64,000 nucleotides of DNA from contig NZ_JACHFR010000002.1 in assembly GCF_014202035.1 (NCBI RefSeq), forward strand, positions 496,001-560,000, in the 5' to 3' direction. The DNA is from Treponema rectale. Lineage in GTDB: Bacteria > Spirochaetota > Spirochaetia > Treponematales > Treponemataceae. Below are positions 27,044 to 35,860 of this stretch, one piece after another; the first letter of the stretch is position 1; the number at the start of each line of letters is the position of its first letter. Position numbers and translations under genes: made by a program. The notes beneath the pieces were generated by a model, which did no database searches, had not been told where the DNA came from, and worked only from the letters and a program-made list of their open reading frames with translations.

Positions 27044-28986
27044 TATCGGAGCCTGTTGTTGTTTTTTCTGCACCAGGCATCCCAGTCATGGTCATCCATG
27101 CTCCACTTTCTGAAACGTATTCCGCCAAATTCAACAAGAGTATTAATGTAATGCTCGCTTCCTTCTATCATTCTCTGTGACAGAAGGATTGAAGTATTGG
27201 AATACCAGAGAGGGAGCATGTTGTAATAAGACAGAAGGCCTTTTTCTATTTCTGCCAGGATGGCAACTCTCTGACTGTTTTCTATGGAAGAATATTCTTC
27301 GTCGTTGAGGGCAACATGCCACTGAAAATATGTTTTTGTTATCGGATTTCCGTTTATGTTTATAGTTAGCTTTTCCTGTTCCGGATTAAATCCGTATTCA
27401 TTTAAAAGTTCCATCGTACAGTAGCATTCAGTTATTCCGAAGGGATCGTAGGAGGCACCTCCCCAGGTTGTAACTGCACAGTCTACGTTTCCGTTTTTCA
27501 TGTTTACGTAATAATTATCATCTGTTACCTGATTAATTATTATTCTGTTTTCAAAAGAAGTTCCTGCTGTTGATTCATTCACTGCATCCTGAAGAGTTGT
27601 TACAAGGCGCATGTTTGTTTCGCTGGTGTTGTAAGTATGCAGGTTTATATAGAACTTGTCAGAAGAAGTAATGTCGCCTGCCTTTAAGGCTTCATCATAA
27701 GATTTTTGAAAGTATTTTTTTGCAAGGGTTTTATTGTAGCCTGTAATTTCTTCTGGAGAAGAGACGCCGTAAAAACTGCAAAGGGTTTTTGAAACATATG
27801 GATTATTGCGGTAAGTTTCGTTTGTTTCAGGATTAGAAATATACAGATAATTTAAAAGACCGAAGGCCGGATCTGAAGAAGGAGATACTGTATCAACGAT
27901 TTCCTGCCGGTTTAGTGAAAGGGAAACTGCATGCCTGAAATCTATGTAAGAAAGCATGATGTGATTTTCTGAACCTGTGCTTCTGCTTTTTAGTTTTTCT
28001 CTGTCGATGTTAAAGCTGTACTTCCAGGTAAAAGACTGGGGTGAAGTTTTTCTGAAGATGCTGTTGCCGTAGATTTTAAGTTCATTTGGGGTAAGGCCTG
28101 TGTCATCAAGTTTTCCCTGAAGGAACAGATTAAGTATTGTTGTATGTTCCGTTATATACTGAATGCTGACGGCTGTTGTCTGATACTGGTCTTCATGAAG
28201 CCCGTCTGTCCACCCGAACCATTCAGGGTTTTTTACCAGAAGCATTTCTTTGTCCTGCTGAAAAGTTTTTACTTTGTATGGTCCGTAAGATGCAGAAGTG
28301 TCAGCTGTTGTGCCGTAAGAAGTTTTTATAATGTCGCCGGTTTGTTTTTTGTTTGCTTCAAAAATATCTTCTTTAAGAAGAATCAGGGCTGTAATTCCAT
28401 ATTCAACCTGAAAGAGGGAAAGCTGTTTCGTAAAAATTAATGTAAAGGAATAATCATTATTTTTTATAAAGCCTACACTGTTCCAGTCAGCGGAACCTTC
28501 ATAATATTTTTGAGCATTCACTAAGGCAGTAAGTCCGCTGTACCATGAAGAAGCCCTGTAGTTTTTCATTTTCGGATTTAACAGCTGGGCAAGAGAGTAT
28601 TCAAAGGTAGAGGCATTTATAGGTGTTTTATCATCCCAGGTCGCATTGTGTATTAGATCAAATTTCCAGGCATATCCTGTTTTTGAATTTTCCGGAATGT
28701 TATATTTTCCGGAATAGTTTTCAGTAACATCCTGGGGAAATTGAGACGCAAGTTCGCAGATGACTTTGTAATTGTCTTTTTTTTCATTCATTATAAAATC
28801 GTAAAGCCCTGTACTTGTTAAAGAAATAACTGTAGCTTCACTTCCAAGCTGGTATTCTGCAGGATTCCAGGTTGAAGGACAGGTAGAAGTTGTTCTGTAG
28901 GTGTATTCACCTTTTCCCTCTTCAGAATCAGAACAGGCTGTAAAAAGATAAAAAACTGCTGCACTTAATAAAAGTAATTTTTTCAT
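27040..28986 (-). CDS. Oligopeptide-binding lipoprotein of an ABC transporter (family 5)
   Basis: The 648-residue lipoprotein has a signal and lipobox (MKKLLLLSAAVFYLFTAC, Cys at residue 18) and the SBP_bac_5 layout: WNPAEYQLGSEATVISL near residue 41, a segment YSLAQLLNPKMKNYRASSWY, DFRHAVSLSLNRQEIVD near 355, and a C-terminal TRP/TYR-rich lobe. It is longer than typical OppA (~540). The substrate is presumably peptides. No permease or ATPase of this class is adjacent. It overlaps the upstream M15 peptidase gene by four bases, so the two are co-expressed; a link between wall-peptide cleavage and peptide uptake is only a suggestion. Confidence 0.87.
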   Translation of the reverse strand: MKKLLLLSAAVFYLFTACSDSEEGKGEYTYRTTSTCPSTWNPAEYQLGSEATVISLTSTGLYDFIMNEKKDNYKVICELASQFPQDVTENYSGKYNIPENSKTGYAWKFDLIHNATWDDKTPINASTFEYSLAQLLNPKMKNYRASSWYSGLTALVNAQKYYEGSADWNSVGFIKNNDYSFTLIFTKQLSLFQVEYGITALILLKEDIFEANKKQTGDIIKTSYGTTADTSASYGPYKVKTFQQDKEMLLVKNPEWFGWTDGLHEDQYQTTAVSIQYITEHTTILNLFLQGKLDDTGLTPNELKIYGNSIFRKTSPQSFTWKYSFNIDREKLKSRSTGSENHIMLSYIDFRHAVSLSLNRQEIVDTVSPSSDPAFGLLNYLYISNPETNETYRNNPYVSKTLCSFYGVSSPEEITGYNKTLAKKYFQKSYDEALKAGDITSSDKFYINLHTYNTSETNMRLVTTLQDAVNESTAGTSFENRIIINQVTDDNYYVNMKNGNVDCAVTTWGGASYDPFGITECYCTMELLNEYGFNPEQEKLTININGNPITKTYFQWHVALNDEEYSSIENSQRVAILAEIEKGLLSYYNMLPLWYSNTSILLSQRMIEGSEHYINTLVEFGGIRFRKWSMDDHDWDAWCRKNNNRLRY

Positions 28987-29891
28987 TCGTTTATTCCATT
29001 ATGTAAAATAAGTTCAGGGTGATATTCAAAATGCATGTTGTCCCAGATAGCCCATTTGCCGCCCCAGATAAAACCTTCGCTCTCAAAAATAGAAATGACT
29101 TTTAAAGGCGGAAGCCAGCGTTTTGAAAGAGGTAAAACCATCCAGCCGGAAGGATTGTGGTCCTTTGCCCAGCTCCAGAAAATTTCTCCTGTAATTCTTT
29201 TTGGTATTACATCGATTGCAATTCCCAGAGAGTGAAAGGATTTTCTGTTTGTACCGTCAATAAGCCGCCAGTAGTAGGCATCTGAGGATTTTAATCCGTC
29301 TACAAATTTTTTTACTTCATCATCAGTTTTACTTAATTCAAGAATTTTTGTTTCTACATTTTTAAGCGGTGTTTTTATTCTTTTATGAATACGGGTTTTA
29401 CGTCCCAAAAAAACAGCCGCTTCTATGTTCGGTTCAATTGTTTTTTGTGTTTTTGCGTTATAGATAGCATCAAAAAAGAACATGGGAGAACCGGGACCTT
29501 TTCTTCTGCTTTGAGAACTGGACATTGTTTTTAACTGTTCCTTCTGTTCTTCCGTCATCTGGCCAGGATCAAGAATTTCTTTCGGGTAATGATAAAGAAC
29601 CGTCCAGTACATGTCTTTGTTTTTAAGTTCGTCTTCTGGTAAAAGCCGACCTTCACACCAGTAAAGAGTTTCTTTTTCTTCTTTACCGGGAACCGTCATT
29701 TCTATTTTGTAATCATCGAGACTTTCGACATAGGTTGTTTTAAATGTTATATCGGGATAGGCATTTTCAAAAACAGATATTTCTTCTGGTATTTTTTCCT
29801 GCGCTTCAACTTCAACTGGTTTATTTTGATTTTTATTGCAGGTACAGCATGAAGTAAAAACTATTACTAATATCGGGAAGATTTTTTTCAT
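28983..29891 (-). CDS. M15-family metallopeptidase (D-Ala-D-Ala carboxypeptidase type), lipoprotein
   Basis: The 302-residue protein has an N-terminal lipoprotein-like signal (MKKIFPILVIVFTSCCTC) with several Cys. The C-terminal ~110 residues carry the M15 zinc-site pattern: HSLGIAIDVIP (His and Asp ligands) and DNMHFEYHPEL (Glu and third His). Enzymes of this kind trim peptidoglycan stem peptides in the periplasm. A related M15 gene lies at 46423. The gene is translationally coupled to the downstream peptide-binding lipoprotein gene by ATGA. Confidence 0.82.
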   Translation of the reverse strand: MKKIFPILVIVFTSCCTCNKNQNKPVEVEAQEKIPEEISVFENAYPDITFKTTYVESLDDYKIEMTVPGKEEKETLYWCEGRLLPEDELKNKDMYWTVLYHYPKEILDPGQMTEEQKEQLKTMSSSQSRRKGPGSPMFFFDAIYNAKTQKTIEPNIEAAVFLGRKTRIHKRIKTPLKNVETKILELSKTDDEVKKFVDGLKSSDAYYWRLIDGTNRKSFHSLGIAIDVIPKRITGEIFWSWAKDHNPSGWMVLPLSKRWLPPLKVISIFESEGFIWGGKWAIWDNMHFEYHPELILHNGINE

Positions 29892-29905
29892 CTGTTGTTT
29901 TTTTC

Positions 29906-30733
29906 CTATTTTGAATTCTGCTGAACTTTTAATACAGCGTCAGCTGTCTGTATAAGGTTTTCTCTTGTCATGCTTTCTTTATTTTTAAGAAGGCTTGCAG
30001 GAATTCCATAGGCTTTTTCAAGATCGGCGTCAGTAAGAACTTCTTCCGGTGTTCCTAAAGAAATATCCCTGTTAGGATAAAACAGCATGACTGTGGGTGC
30101 ATATTTTTTTGTAAGGTCAAGTTCGTGCATTGAGATGTAAATGCTTGTGTTTGTTTTTCTGCTGTAGAGGTTCAGGTATTCAAGGGCATTTTCTTTCTGG
30201 TACTGTTCCATTGCAAAAAGAGGTTCATCCATAAATATGGATCTGCTTCCATAAAGAATGCTGAATGCAAGAAGGGTGCGCTGAATTTCTCCCTTGCTTA
30301 TTTCTTTAAGTCCATGTTCAAGAACTGCATTTAATTCAAAAACAGAAATAACTTCATCGTAAATATCTGCAGCTTCATTTTTTATTCCCGCATGCTTACC
30401 TTTATAATTTCCGTTCTGATAAACTGTTTTAAGAAGCTCTGAAACTTTTTCTTCGCTTTCAAATTCCATGTTCTGATATATAACGGATGCTTCAAGATTT
30501 TTTTCTTCTTCATCAAGAGAAGCTATGTCTTTGCCGTTTAAATAAACAGTGCCGTTCTGCGGTGTGATTCGTCCGCTGGCAAGTAGAAGGAAAGTTGATT
30601 TTCCGGAACCGTTTGGTCCTGTAAGACTTACAAATCCTTCCGGGAGTTCAGCTGTAAAATGGTCAAATACAATATTTGTATTTTCTTCATCAGTATAAGA
30701 AAAGGAAACGTCATTAAATTTTATTAAACTCAT
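29906..30733 (-). CDS. ABC transporter ATP-binding protein, orphan
   Basis: The 275-residue protein has a Walker A (GPNGSGKSTFL) near residue 38, a Q-loop (IYQNMEF) near 87, a signature-like ISKGEIQRTLLAFSIL near 145, and a Walker B ending in MDEP near 170, followed by SMHEL with the switch His. The signature is ISKGE rather than LSGGQ, which is a divergent but common form. No permease gene is near, so its partner and substrate are unknown. It starts on the minus strand 108 bp from the divergent GNAT gene and ends 15 bp before the M15 gene, so it may lead that small operon. Confidence 0.87.
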   Translation of the reverse strand: MSLIKFNDVSFSYTDEENTNIVFDHFTAELPEGFVSLTGPNGSGKSTFLLLASGRITPQNGTVYLNGKDIASLDEEEKNLEASVIYQNMEFESEEKVSELLKTVYQNGNYKGKHAGIKNEAADIYDEVISVFELNAVLEHGLKEISKGEIQRTLLAFSILYGSRSIFMDEPLFAMEQYQKENALEYLNLYSRKTNTSIYISMHELDLTKKYAPTVMLFYPNRDISLGTPEEVLTDADLEKAYGIPASLLKNKESMTRENLIQTADAVLKVQQNSK

Positions 30734-30840
30734 TCCATAAGAATAATGTAATTATGGAATTTTTTAAATATGCCATCTGACTTGCATCTGCTGCAGGTTT
30801 TAACTTCACACCGGATATTACTAAGTGATATATTGAAGGT

Positions 30841-31704
30841 ATGACAACCTGGTTTTATAAATGCGCCGAGCAGTGTCCTGAACTGTTTGATTCCGCAGAA
30901 GAATTTCTTTCTGAGTATGAAAAAAAATACTGTGCCCTCATGGAACGGGTTTTGCAGAAAGACAGTTCGGTTTATGTTATTTTAAAAAAAGACGGTCCTC
31001 TCGGGCTTCCACAGGTAGCAGGTGTTTTTTCTTTTAACAGGGGAAGAAGTTTTACTTCCTGTATTCCGGATTATAATTCTAAAATAAAAAAACTTCTCCG
31101 GGAATTTTTCAGAACTCATGAAGTGTTCAGTATTATCGGTGAATCAGAAGGGGTAAAAAAAATCGAGCAGATTCTTTATGAATATAAAAACCTTCTTCCT
31201 GCAGAAATCCGCGAAATGTTTTTAATGGAATATAATGGTAGTGTTCCTGCTGCTGTTGAATTAAAAGAGCAGGATGAAAAAATAAAAAGATGTTCCGGAG
31301 AAGATGCAGAGAAGCTTATGCCGCTGCAGGTTAATTTTTCTTGTGAAGAAGTTTATCCTTTCTGGAAAAAAGAAGTTAATCTTGCAGCAGAACGTTTTGC
31401 GCTGGACAGTACTTTAAAAAAGCAGATTGTGTTTGCAGTTGATAAAAACAATTGTCTTGTCAGTCGTGCCCAGACCAATGCCCGTACAAAAAATTATTTT
31501 CAGATTGGCGGTGTATATACTTTAAAGGAATATCGCGGCAGGGGTTATGCCTGTCAGCTTGTAAAGATGATAGCTGATACTGCTGCTTCAGAAAATAAAA
31601 AAACCGTCCTCTATGTAAGAAAAGAAAATGCAGGAGCACTCCGTTCTTATACAAAGGCCGGTTTTAATCAGACTGCAGAATACCGGATGGTATACTACAG
31701 ATAA
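30841..31704 (+). CDS. GNAT-family N-acetyltransferase
   Basis: The 287-residue protein has an unassigned N-terminal half and a C-terminal GNAT domain. The acetyl-CoA-binding motif is near residue 228 (YRGRGYACQL), preceded by the strand IGGVYTL and followed by VLYVRKENAGALRSYTKAGF. The substrate cannot be deduced. It ends four bases before the convergent proC gene. Confidence 0.82.
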   Translation: MTTWFYKCAEQCPELFDSAEEFLSEYEKKYCALMERVLQKDSSVYVILKKDGPLGLPQVAGVFSFNRGRSFTSCIPDYNSKIKKLLREFFRTHEVFSIIGESEGVKKIEQILYEYKNLLPAEIREMFLMEYNGSVPAAVELKEQDEKIKRCSGEDAEKLMPLQVNFSCEEVYPFWKKEVNLAAERFALDSTLKKQIVFAVDKNNCLVSRAQTNARTKNYFQIGGVYTLKEYRGRGYACQLVKMIADTAASENKKTVLYVRKENAGALRSYTKAGFNQTAEYRMVYYR

Positions 31705-31707
31705 AAA

Positions 31708-32532
31708 CTATTTGTTCATTATAGCGTCGATGGATTTTATGCAGGCATTGCGCAATCCCTGTTCTTCAAGAGCCGTGACTCCCCTTATGGTAGAACCTGC
31801 TGGAGAGCATACATTGTCTTTAAGGACAGCCGGATGAGTTCCTGTTGCAAGCTGAAGTTTTGCAGAACCTAAAACTGTCTGGCTTACAAGTTTGTATGCT
31901 GTTGTTCTTGGGATTCCGTATTTAACGGCAGCGTCTGCATATGCTTCAAGGAATAAATCAACAAAAGCCGGACCGCATCCTGTTACAGCTCCTCCGATTC
32001 CCATAAGGTTGTCAGGAAGTTCTTCTACAGTTCCAAGACAGGCAAACAGCTCTTTAATTTCTTTGCGTTCATCCTCTTTAAGGGAATTTGATTTTTCAAA
32101 AAGGAATACACCTTCATTTACCATAGCCGGTGTGTTTGGCATTACAAACTGTACGCGGACATTTTCTATATCGGTATGGTTGTAGTCACTGTTTGCCGGA
32201 CGGTTTACGTTTACATGCTGTGCGTATTTTTCATAATTCCAGCCCAGAGCAATAGAAATAAGTGCTTTGCCTGAAAGATCATTTTTTATTTCAGAAAGAA
32301 TTTCTTCAATCTGGTAAGGCTTGCATGCCATTATTATGGTATCAGACTTTGAAACAACTTCCTTTAATGATTTGCATGGAATGAATCCGATTTTTTTTGC
32401 ATTCTGGTTCAGTTTTTCCTGATTTGGTGCATAGGCATATATGTCTGAAGCTGAAATTTTTTTACTTGCCGTAAATCCAGTACACAGCGCCTGCGCCATG
32501 TTTCCCATTCCGATAAAGCCTAAAGTTTTCAT
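31708..32532 (-). CDS. proC: Pyrroline-5-carboxylate reductase
   Basis: The 274-residue enzyme reduces pyrroline-5-carboxylate to proline with NAD(P)H, the last step of proline synthesis. The Rossmann motif is at the start (GFIGMGNMAQAL), with the conserved VMPNTPAMVNEG near residue 125 and a C-terminal dimerisation region (VCSPAGSTIRGVTALE) typical of ProC. It is third in the minus-strand order proA, proB, proC, 38 bases after proB. Confidence 0.95.
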   Translation of the reverse strand: MKTLGFIGMGNMAQALCTGFTASKKISASDIYAYAPNQEKLNQNAKKIGFIPCKSLKEVVSKSDTIIMACKPYQIEEILSEIKNDLSGKALISIALGWNYEKYAQHVNVNRPANSDYNHTDIENVRVQFVMPNTPAMVNEGVFLFEKSNSLKEDERKEIKELFACLGTVEELPDNLMGIGGAVTGCGPAFVDLFLEAYADAAVKYGIPRTTAYKLVSQTVLGSAKLQLATGTHPAVLKDNVCSPAGSTIRGVTALEEQGLRNACIKSIDAIMNK

Positions 32533-32570
32533 AGTTTATGTTACTCCTTGTTCAATTACTTTTTTTATAA

Positions 32571-33365
32571 TCATTCAGCAACAAAAAGAGTTCCTTTTGA
32601 AGTTCCGTCTGCAAGATTAACAAGAATGTTTTCTTTGCCGCCGTTTGCAAGTACCATAGGAATTCCGTAAAGCGTAGATTTTTCTGCTGCCTGAATTTTT
32701 GTTTCAATTCCGCCTGTACCAAAAGCATTTGTTCCGCCGATTGTAATCGATTTTCTTAATTCAGGAATTGAAATAACTTCTTCTATAAGTTTTGCTTCTT
32801 TATTTGTTTTAGGATTGTCTGTAAAAATTCCGTCGATATCACTGAACAGAATCAGAAGGTCTGCACTCCAGAGAATTGCAGTAAGGGCAGAAAGATTGTC
32901 GTTGTCTCCGATAGCAAATTCATCAGTACTTACGGAGTCGTTTTCATTTATAATCGGAACAACACCTTCATCTGCAAGAGTAAATAATGTGTTGCGTATG
33001 TTAAGTGAACGATGGTTGTTTTCGAAATCTTCTTTTGTAAACAGCAGCTGACCTATGTGAATTCCGTGTTCTGCAAAAGCCTTGCGCCACTGTGCCATAA
33101 GTTCAACCTGGCCGATTGCACAGAGAGCCTGCCTGAAGTGAACGTCTTTTTTGCGTGCCCATTCTTTAAGTGTAGAAACCCCGCTTACCTGGGCGCCGGA
33201 ACTTACTACAACCAGCTGTTTGCCCTGATCAATCAAGGCCTTACACTGTCTTGCAAAGTTCTGCATGAATTCTGTATTTTGCGTACCGTCTGCTCTTGCA
33301 AGAGTGTTGCTTCCGATTTTTATGACAATTTTTCTTGCCGAATGAATTGTTTCCTGTATAGTCAT
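32571..33365 (-). CDS. proB: Glutamate 5-kinase, PUA-less form
   Basis: The 264-residue enzyme phosphorylates glutamate to gamma-glutamyl phosphate. It shows the amino-acid-kinase fold: KIVIKIGSNTLA near residue 11, VVSSGAQVSGV near 55, NENDSV near 140 and GTGGIETKIQAA near 215. It ends where the C-terminal PUA domain would start, so it is the short form known from several bacteria. The ATG at 33365, after AAGGAAGA, is chosen over an upstream in-frame start at 33416 that would run into the end of proA. It is part of the proABC operon. Confidence 0.94.
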   Translation of the reverse strand: MTIQETIHSARKIVIKIGSNTLARADGTQNTEFMQNFARQCKALIDQGKQLVVVSSGAQVSGVSTLKEWARKKDVHFRQALCAIGQVELMAQWRKAFAEHGIHIGQLLFTKEDFENNHRSLNIRNTLFTLADEGVVPIINENDSVSTDEFAIGDNDNLSALTAILWSADLLILFSDIDGIFTDNPKTNKEAKLIEEVISIPELRKSITIGGTNAFGTGGIETKIQAAEKSTLYGIPMVLANGGKENILVNLADGTSKGTLFVAE

Positions 33366-33396
33366 TTTGTCTTCCTTAAAAAATCTCTGGTTAAAA

Positions 33397-34665
33397 TCAG
33401 CGGATCTGTCCGTCACCGTCTATAAGATATTTTGTCGTAGTTAAAGCTTTGATTCCCATAGGTCCGCGGGCATGAAGTTTCTGCGTACTTATTCCCAGCT
33501 CTGCACCAAAACCGAATTCTCCGCCGTCCGTAAAACGGGTAGAAGCATTTACGTAAACGCAGGAAGCATCGATTCTGCTCTGGAATTCGCGGGCGTTTGC
33601 ACGGCTTTCCGTAATGATGCTTTCGCTGTGTTTTGTATTGTGGGAATTGATGTAGGTAATTGCTTCATCAAGAGAAGCAACGGTTTTTATACAGCATTCG
33701 TAATCAAGGTATTCGTTGCCGAAGTCTTCTTCTACAGCTTTTAATACACAGGAATTGTCAGAAGAGGCTGCTGTAAGAATTTTATAAGATTCTTCATCTG
33801 CATGAAGCTTTACCCGATTGTTGAATTTTTCTTTCAGCATCGGAAGGAATTTTTCAGCAATTTTTTCGTGTACGACAATACATTCAATTGCATTGCATAC
33901 GCTCGGTCTTTGGATTTTAGCATTTTCTGCGATAACAGCAGCTTTCTGAAGATCTGCGGATTCATCAATAAAAAGATGGCATACACCGCTTCCTGTTTCT
34001 ATAACCGGAACTTTTGCATTTGAAACAACATTCTGGATGAGTTTTTTTCCGCCTCTCGGAAGAACAACATCAATCTTTCCAACAGCTGTAAGAATCTGCT
34101 GAACATCATCATGGGAAGAGCCGTCGGTTTCTACCAGTTCAATTGCGTCTGCTATTCCGCCTTCAACAGAATTGAGGGCAGATTTTATAACTTCAACAAT
34201 TGCCCTGTTTGAATTGTATGCCGAAGAAGATCCTCTGAGTAAAATTGCATTGGAACTTTTGTATGCAAGACTGAAAGCATCAACAGTAACGTTCGGGCGG
34301 CTTTCGTAAATAATTGCAACTACACCAAGGGGAACTCTTACCTGCCTGATGGTAAGTCCGTTTGGTGTTTTCCACCCGGCAGTTTCTTCTCCCACAGGAT
34401 CTGTCTGTGAAATTACTATTTTAAGGCTGTCTATGATTCCGTCAATGCGGCTGTCTGTAAGGGTAAGGCGGTCGATTAAAGATTCGCTGGTTCCTTTTGC
34501 CCTTGCGTTTTCTACATCAGTTTTGTTTGCAGAAAGAATTTTTTCTCTCTGTTCATCAAGGGCTTCTGCAACTTTTAAGAGGGCTGCGTTTTTCTGAAGG
34601 GCGTTCTGCTGTGCAAGTTTTTCACTGGCACTTCTCAAGGTTTTATATGTGTTTTCAAAATTCAT
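33397..34665 (-). CDS. proA: Gamma-glutamyl phosphate reductase
   Basis: The 422-residue enzyme converts gamma-glutamyl phosphate to glutamate semialdehyde with NADPH. Aldehyde-dehydrogenase-type motifs include VRVPLGVVAIIYESRPNVTV near residue 105, AILLRGSSSAYNSN, VIETGSGVCHLFID and the catalytic-Cys segment RPSVCNAIECIVV near 250. The ATG at 34665, nine bases after GGAG, is preferred to a TTG at 34677. A terminator lies directly before its Shine-Dalgarno, so expression may be limited by read-through from the gene at 34716, unless a promoter lies inside that gene. Confidence 0.95.
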   Translation of the reverse strand: MNFENTYKTLRSASEKLAQQNALQKNAALLKVAEALDEQREKILSANKTDVENARAKGTSESLIDRLTLTDSRIDGIIDSLKIVISQTDPVGEETAGWKTPNGLTIRQVRVPLGVVAIIYESRPNVTVDAFSLAYKSSNAILLRGSSSAYNSNRAIVEVIKSALNSVEGGIADAIELVETDGSSHDDVQQILTAVGKIDVVLPRGGKKLIQNVVSNAKVPVIETGSGVCHLFIDESADLQKAAVIAENAKIQRPSVCNAIECIVVHEKIAEKFLPMLKEKFNNRVKLHADEESYKILTAASSDNSCVLKAVEEDFGNEYLDYECCIKTVASLDEAITYINSHNTKHSESIITESRANAREFQSRIDASCVYVNASTRFTDGGEFGFGAELGISTQKLHARGPMGIKALTTTKYLIDGDGQIR

Positions 34666-34675
34666 TTTTATCTCC

Positions 34676-34707
34676 AAAAAAAATGGTGGCTGCTCTTACA
34701 ACCACCA
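34676..34707 (-). terminator. Terminator-like hairpin between the 34716 gene and proA
   Basis: On the minus strand, TGGTGG (34702-34707) pairs with CCACCA (34684-34689), followed by eight Ts. The proA Shine-Dalgarno begins right after the T run, so the hairpin could act as an intra-operon attenuator. Confidence 0.7.
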
Positions 34708-34715
34708 CAATATTT

Positions 34716-35255
34716 TTAGTAATTTGCAAGGAAGTACATTCCTAAAAGAATTGCGATGCGGCTTTTTTCTTCTGTCCAGGCGGCGTCTTTGGGAAGACTC
34801 TGAATATACCACCAGAAAATACCGAATTCGGGGTCAATGCGGAGTGCGTAATCTGCAAAATCAGGAGATCTTGTCTGTGTTCCGAACATAAGGTAAACAA
34901 CATCATTGAGTATGCTGAAGAACTGCGGGTAAGCCTGTGTGTATGTTTTTGAAGTAATCTGGCTGCAGAATTCTTCCAGCTGATAAAGAACCTGTGCTTT
35001 AAGAGTTTCGTCACTCTTTTCTACCCAGGTTTTCTGAATCAGAAGTACAAGATTGTTATGAAAACTGCTGATAAGTTTTTCTTCAGAGTCACCGGCATTG
35101 TCTGCTATTTTCTTGAATGCATCTCCTGCACCAAAAAAATCTGCAAGTGTTACAGAGGCTTTAACTGCCTCTTCATGACTGTCGGTCTTAAGAAGGGATT
35201 CTAAAGCAGCAACAGTTCTTTTTTCAACAAAATCTACAATACTTACGCTATTCAT
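34716..35255 (-). CDS. Conserved-looking hypothetical protein
   Basis: The 179-residue protein has no signal peptide and no motif I recognise. It looks all-helical (ALESLLKTDSHEEAVKASVT, QVLYQLEEFCSQITSKTYTQ) and ends with two Trp-rich stretches (FGIFWWYIQSLPKDAAW). It lies directly upstream of proA on the same strand, separated by a hairpin with a T run. Codon use looks like that of its neighbours, which supports a real gene. Confidence 0.65.
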   Translation of the reverse strand: MNSVSIVDFVEKRTVAALESLLKTDSHEEAVKASVTLADFFGAGDAFKKIADNAGDSEEKLISSFHNNLVLLIQKTWVEKSDETLKAQVLYQLEEFCSQITSKTYTQAYPQFFSILNDVVYLMFGTQTRSPDFADYALRIDPEFGIFWWYIQSLPKDAAWTEEKSRIAILLGMYFLANY

Positions 35256-35351
35256 TATAGTAACATTTTAGAGATTTACGCTAAAACATTCAAGGTAATG
35301 CAAAGTTACATTCCGGTTGATTAAGAATCCGCTTTTTTTTCAGATTTCTGC

Positions 35352-35837
35352 TTATTTAAGTTTCAGTATTCTTTGATTGCGGGAACCCCTGAACTGAAGT
35401 GAAATATCTTTTTCTTTAAGGATAAAAGGACCGTCTACAAGAACATTTATATAAGACAAAAGCTCGTCCGTTACTTCGCAGTGTTTTTTTCCGTTTGCAG
35501 GAAGAAGGTCTTTATCGTAAATATATCCGGAGTAGCACCAGATGGTTTTTGAAGGGTAGGTTTCTTTTATGCGCCGCAAAAGTTTTACAAGTACGCGCTG
35601 GTTTTCCGGTTCCATAGGTTCTCCGCCTAAAACGGTAAAGCCTGCTATGTATTCCGGGGCAAGGGCTTTTAAAATGAATTCTTCGGTTTCAAAAGTAAAA
35701 GGCTTGCCGTAGTTAAAATCCCATGTCTGAGAATTAAAGCAGCCTTTACAGTGAATGCGGCATCCGGAGACAAAGAGTGTTACGCGCACTCCTTCTCCGT
35801 TTGCGATGTCAGTAGTTTTGATTTCCCCGTAATTCAA
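35352..35837 (-). CDS. nrdG: Anaerobic ribonucleotide reductase activating protein (radical SAM)
   Basis: The 161-residue protein has the radical SAM cluster CRIHCKGC (CxxxCxxC) at about residues 30-37 and the glycine motif VLGGEPMEPENQ near 90. NrdG uses AdoMet to place a glycyl radical on the anaerobic class III ribonucleotide reductase NrdD. This supports an anaerobic life style. nrdD is not adjacent here. It lies 23 bases after the upstream SpoIIE-like gene on the same strand. Confidence 0.9.
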   Translation of the reverse strand: MNYGEIKTTDIANGEGVRVTLFVSGCRIHCKGCFNSQTWDFNYGKPFTFETEEFILKALAPEYIAGFTVLGGEPMEPENQRVLVKLLRRIKETYPSKTIWCYSGYIYDKDLLPANGKKHCEVTDELLSYINVLVDGPFILKEKDISLQFRGSRNQRILKLK

Positions 35838-35860
35838 TTTTCCCCACCCGAATACGTTTT

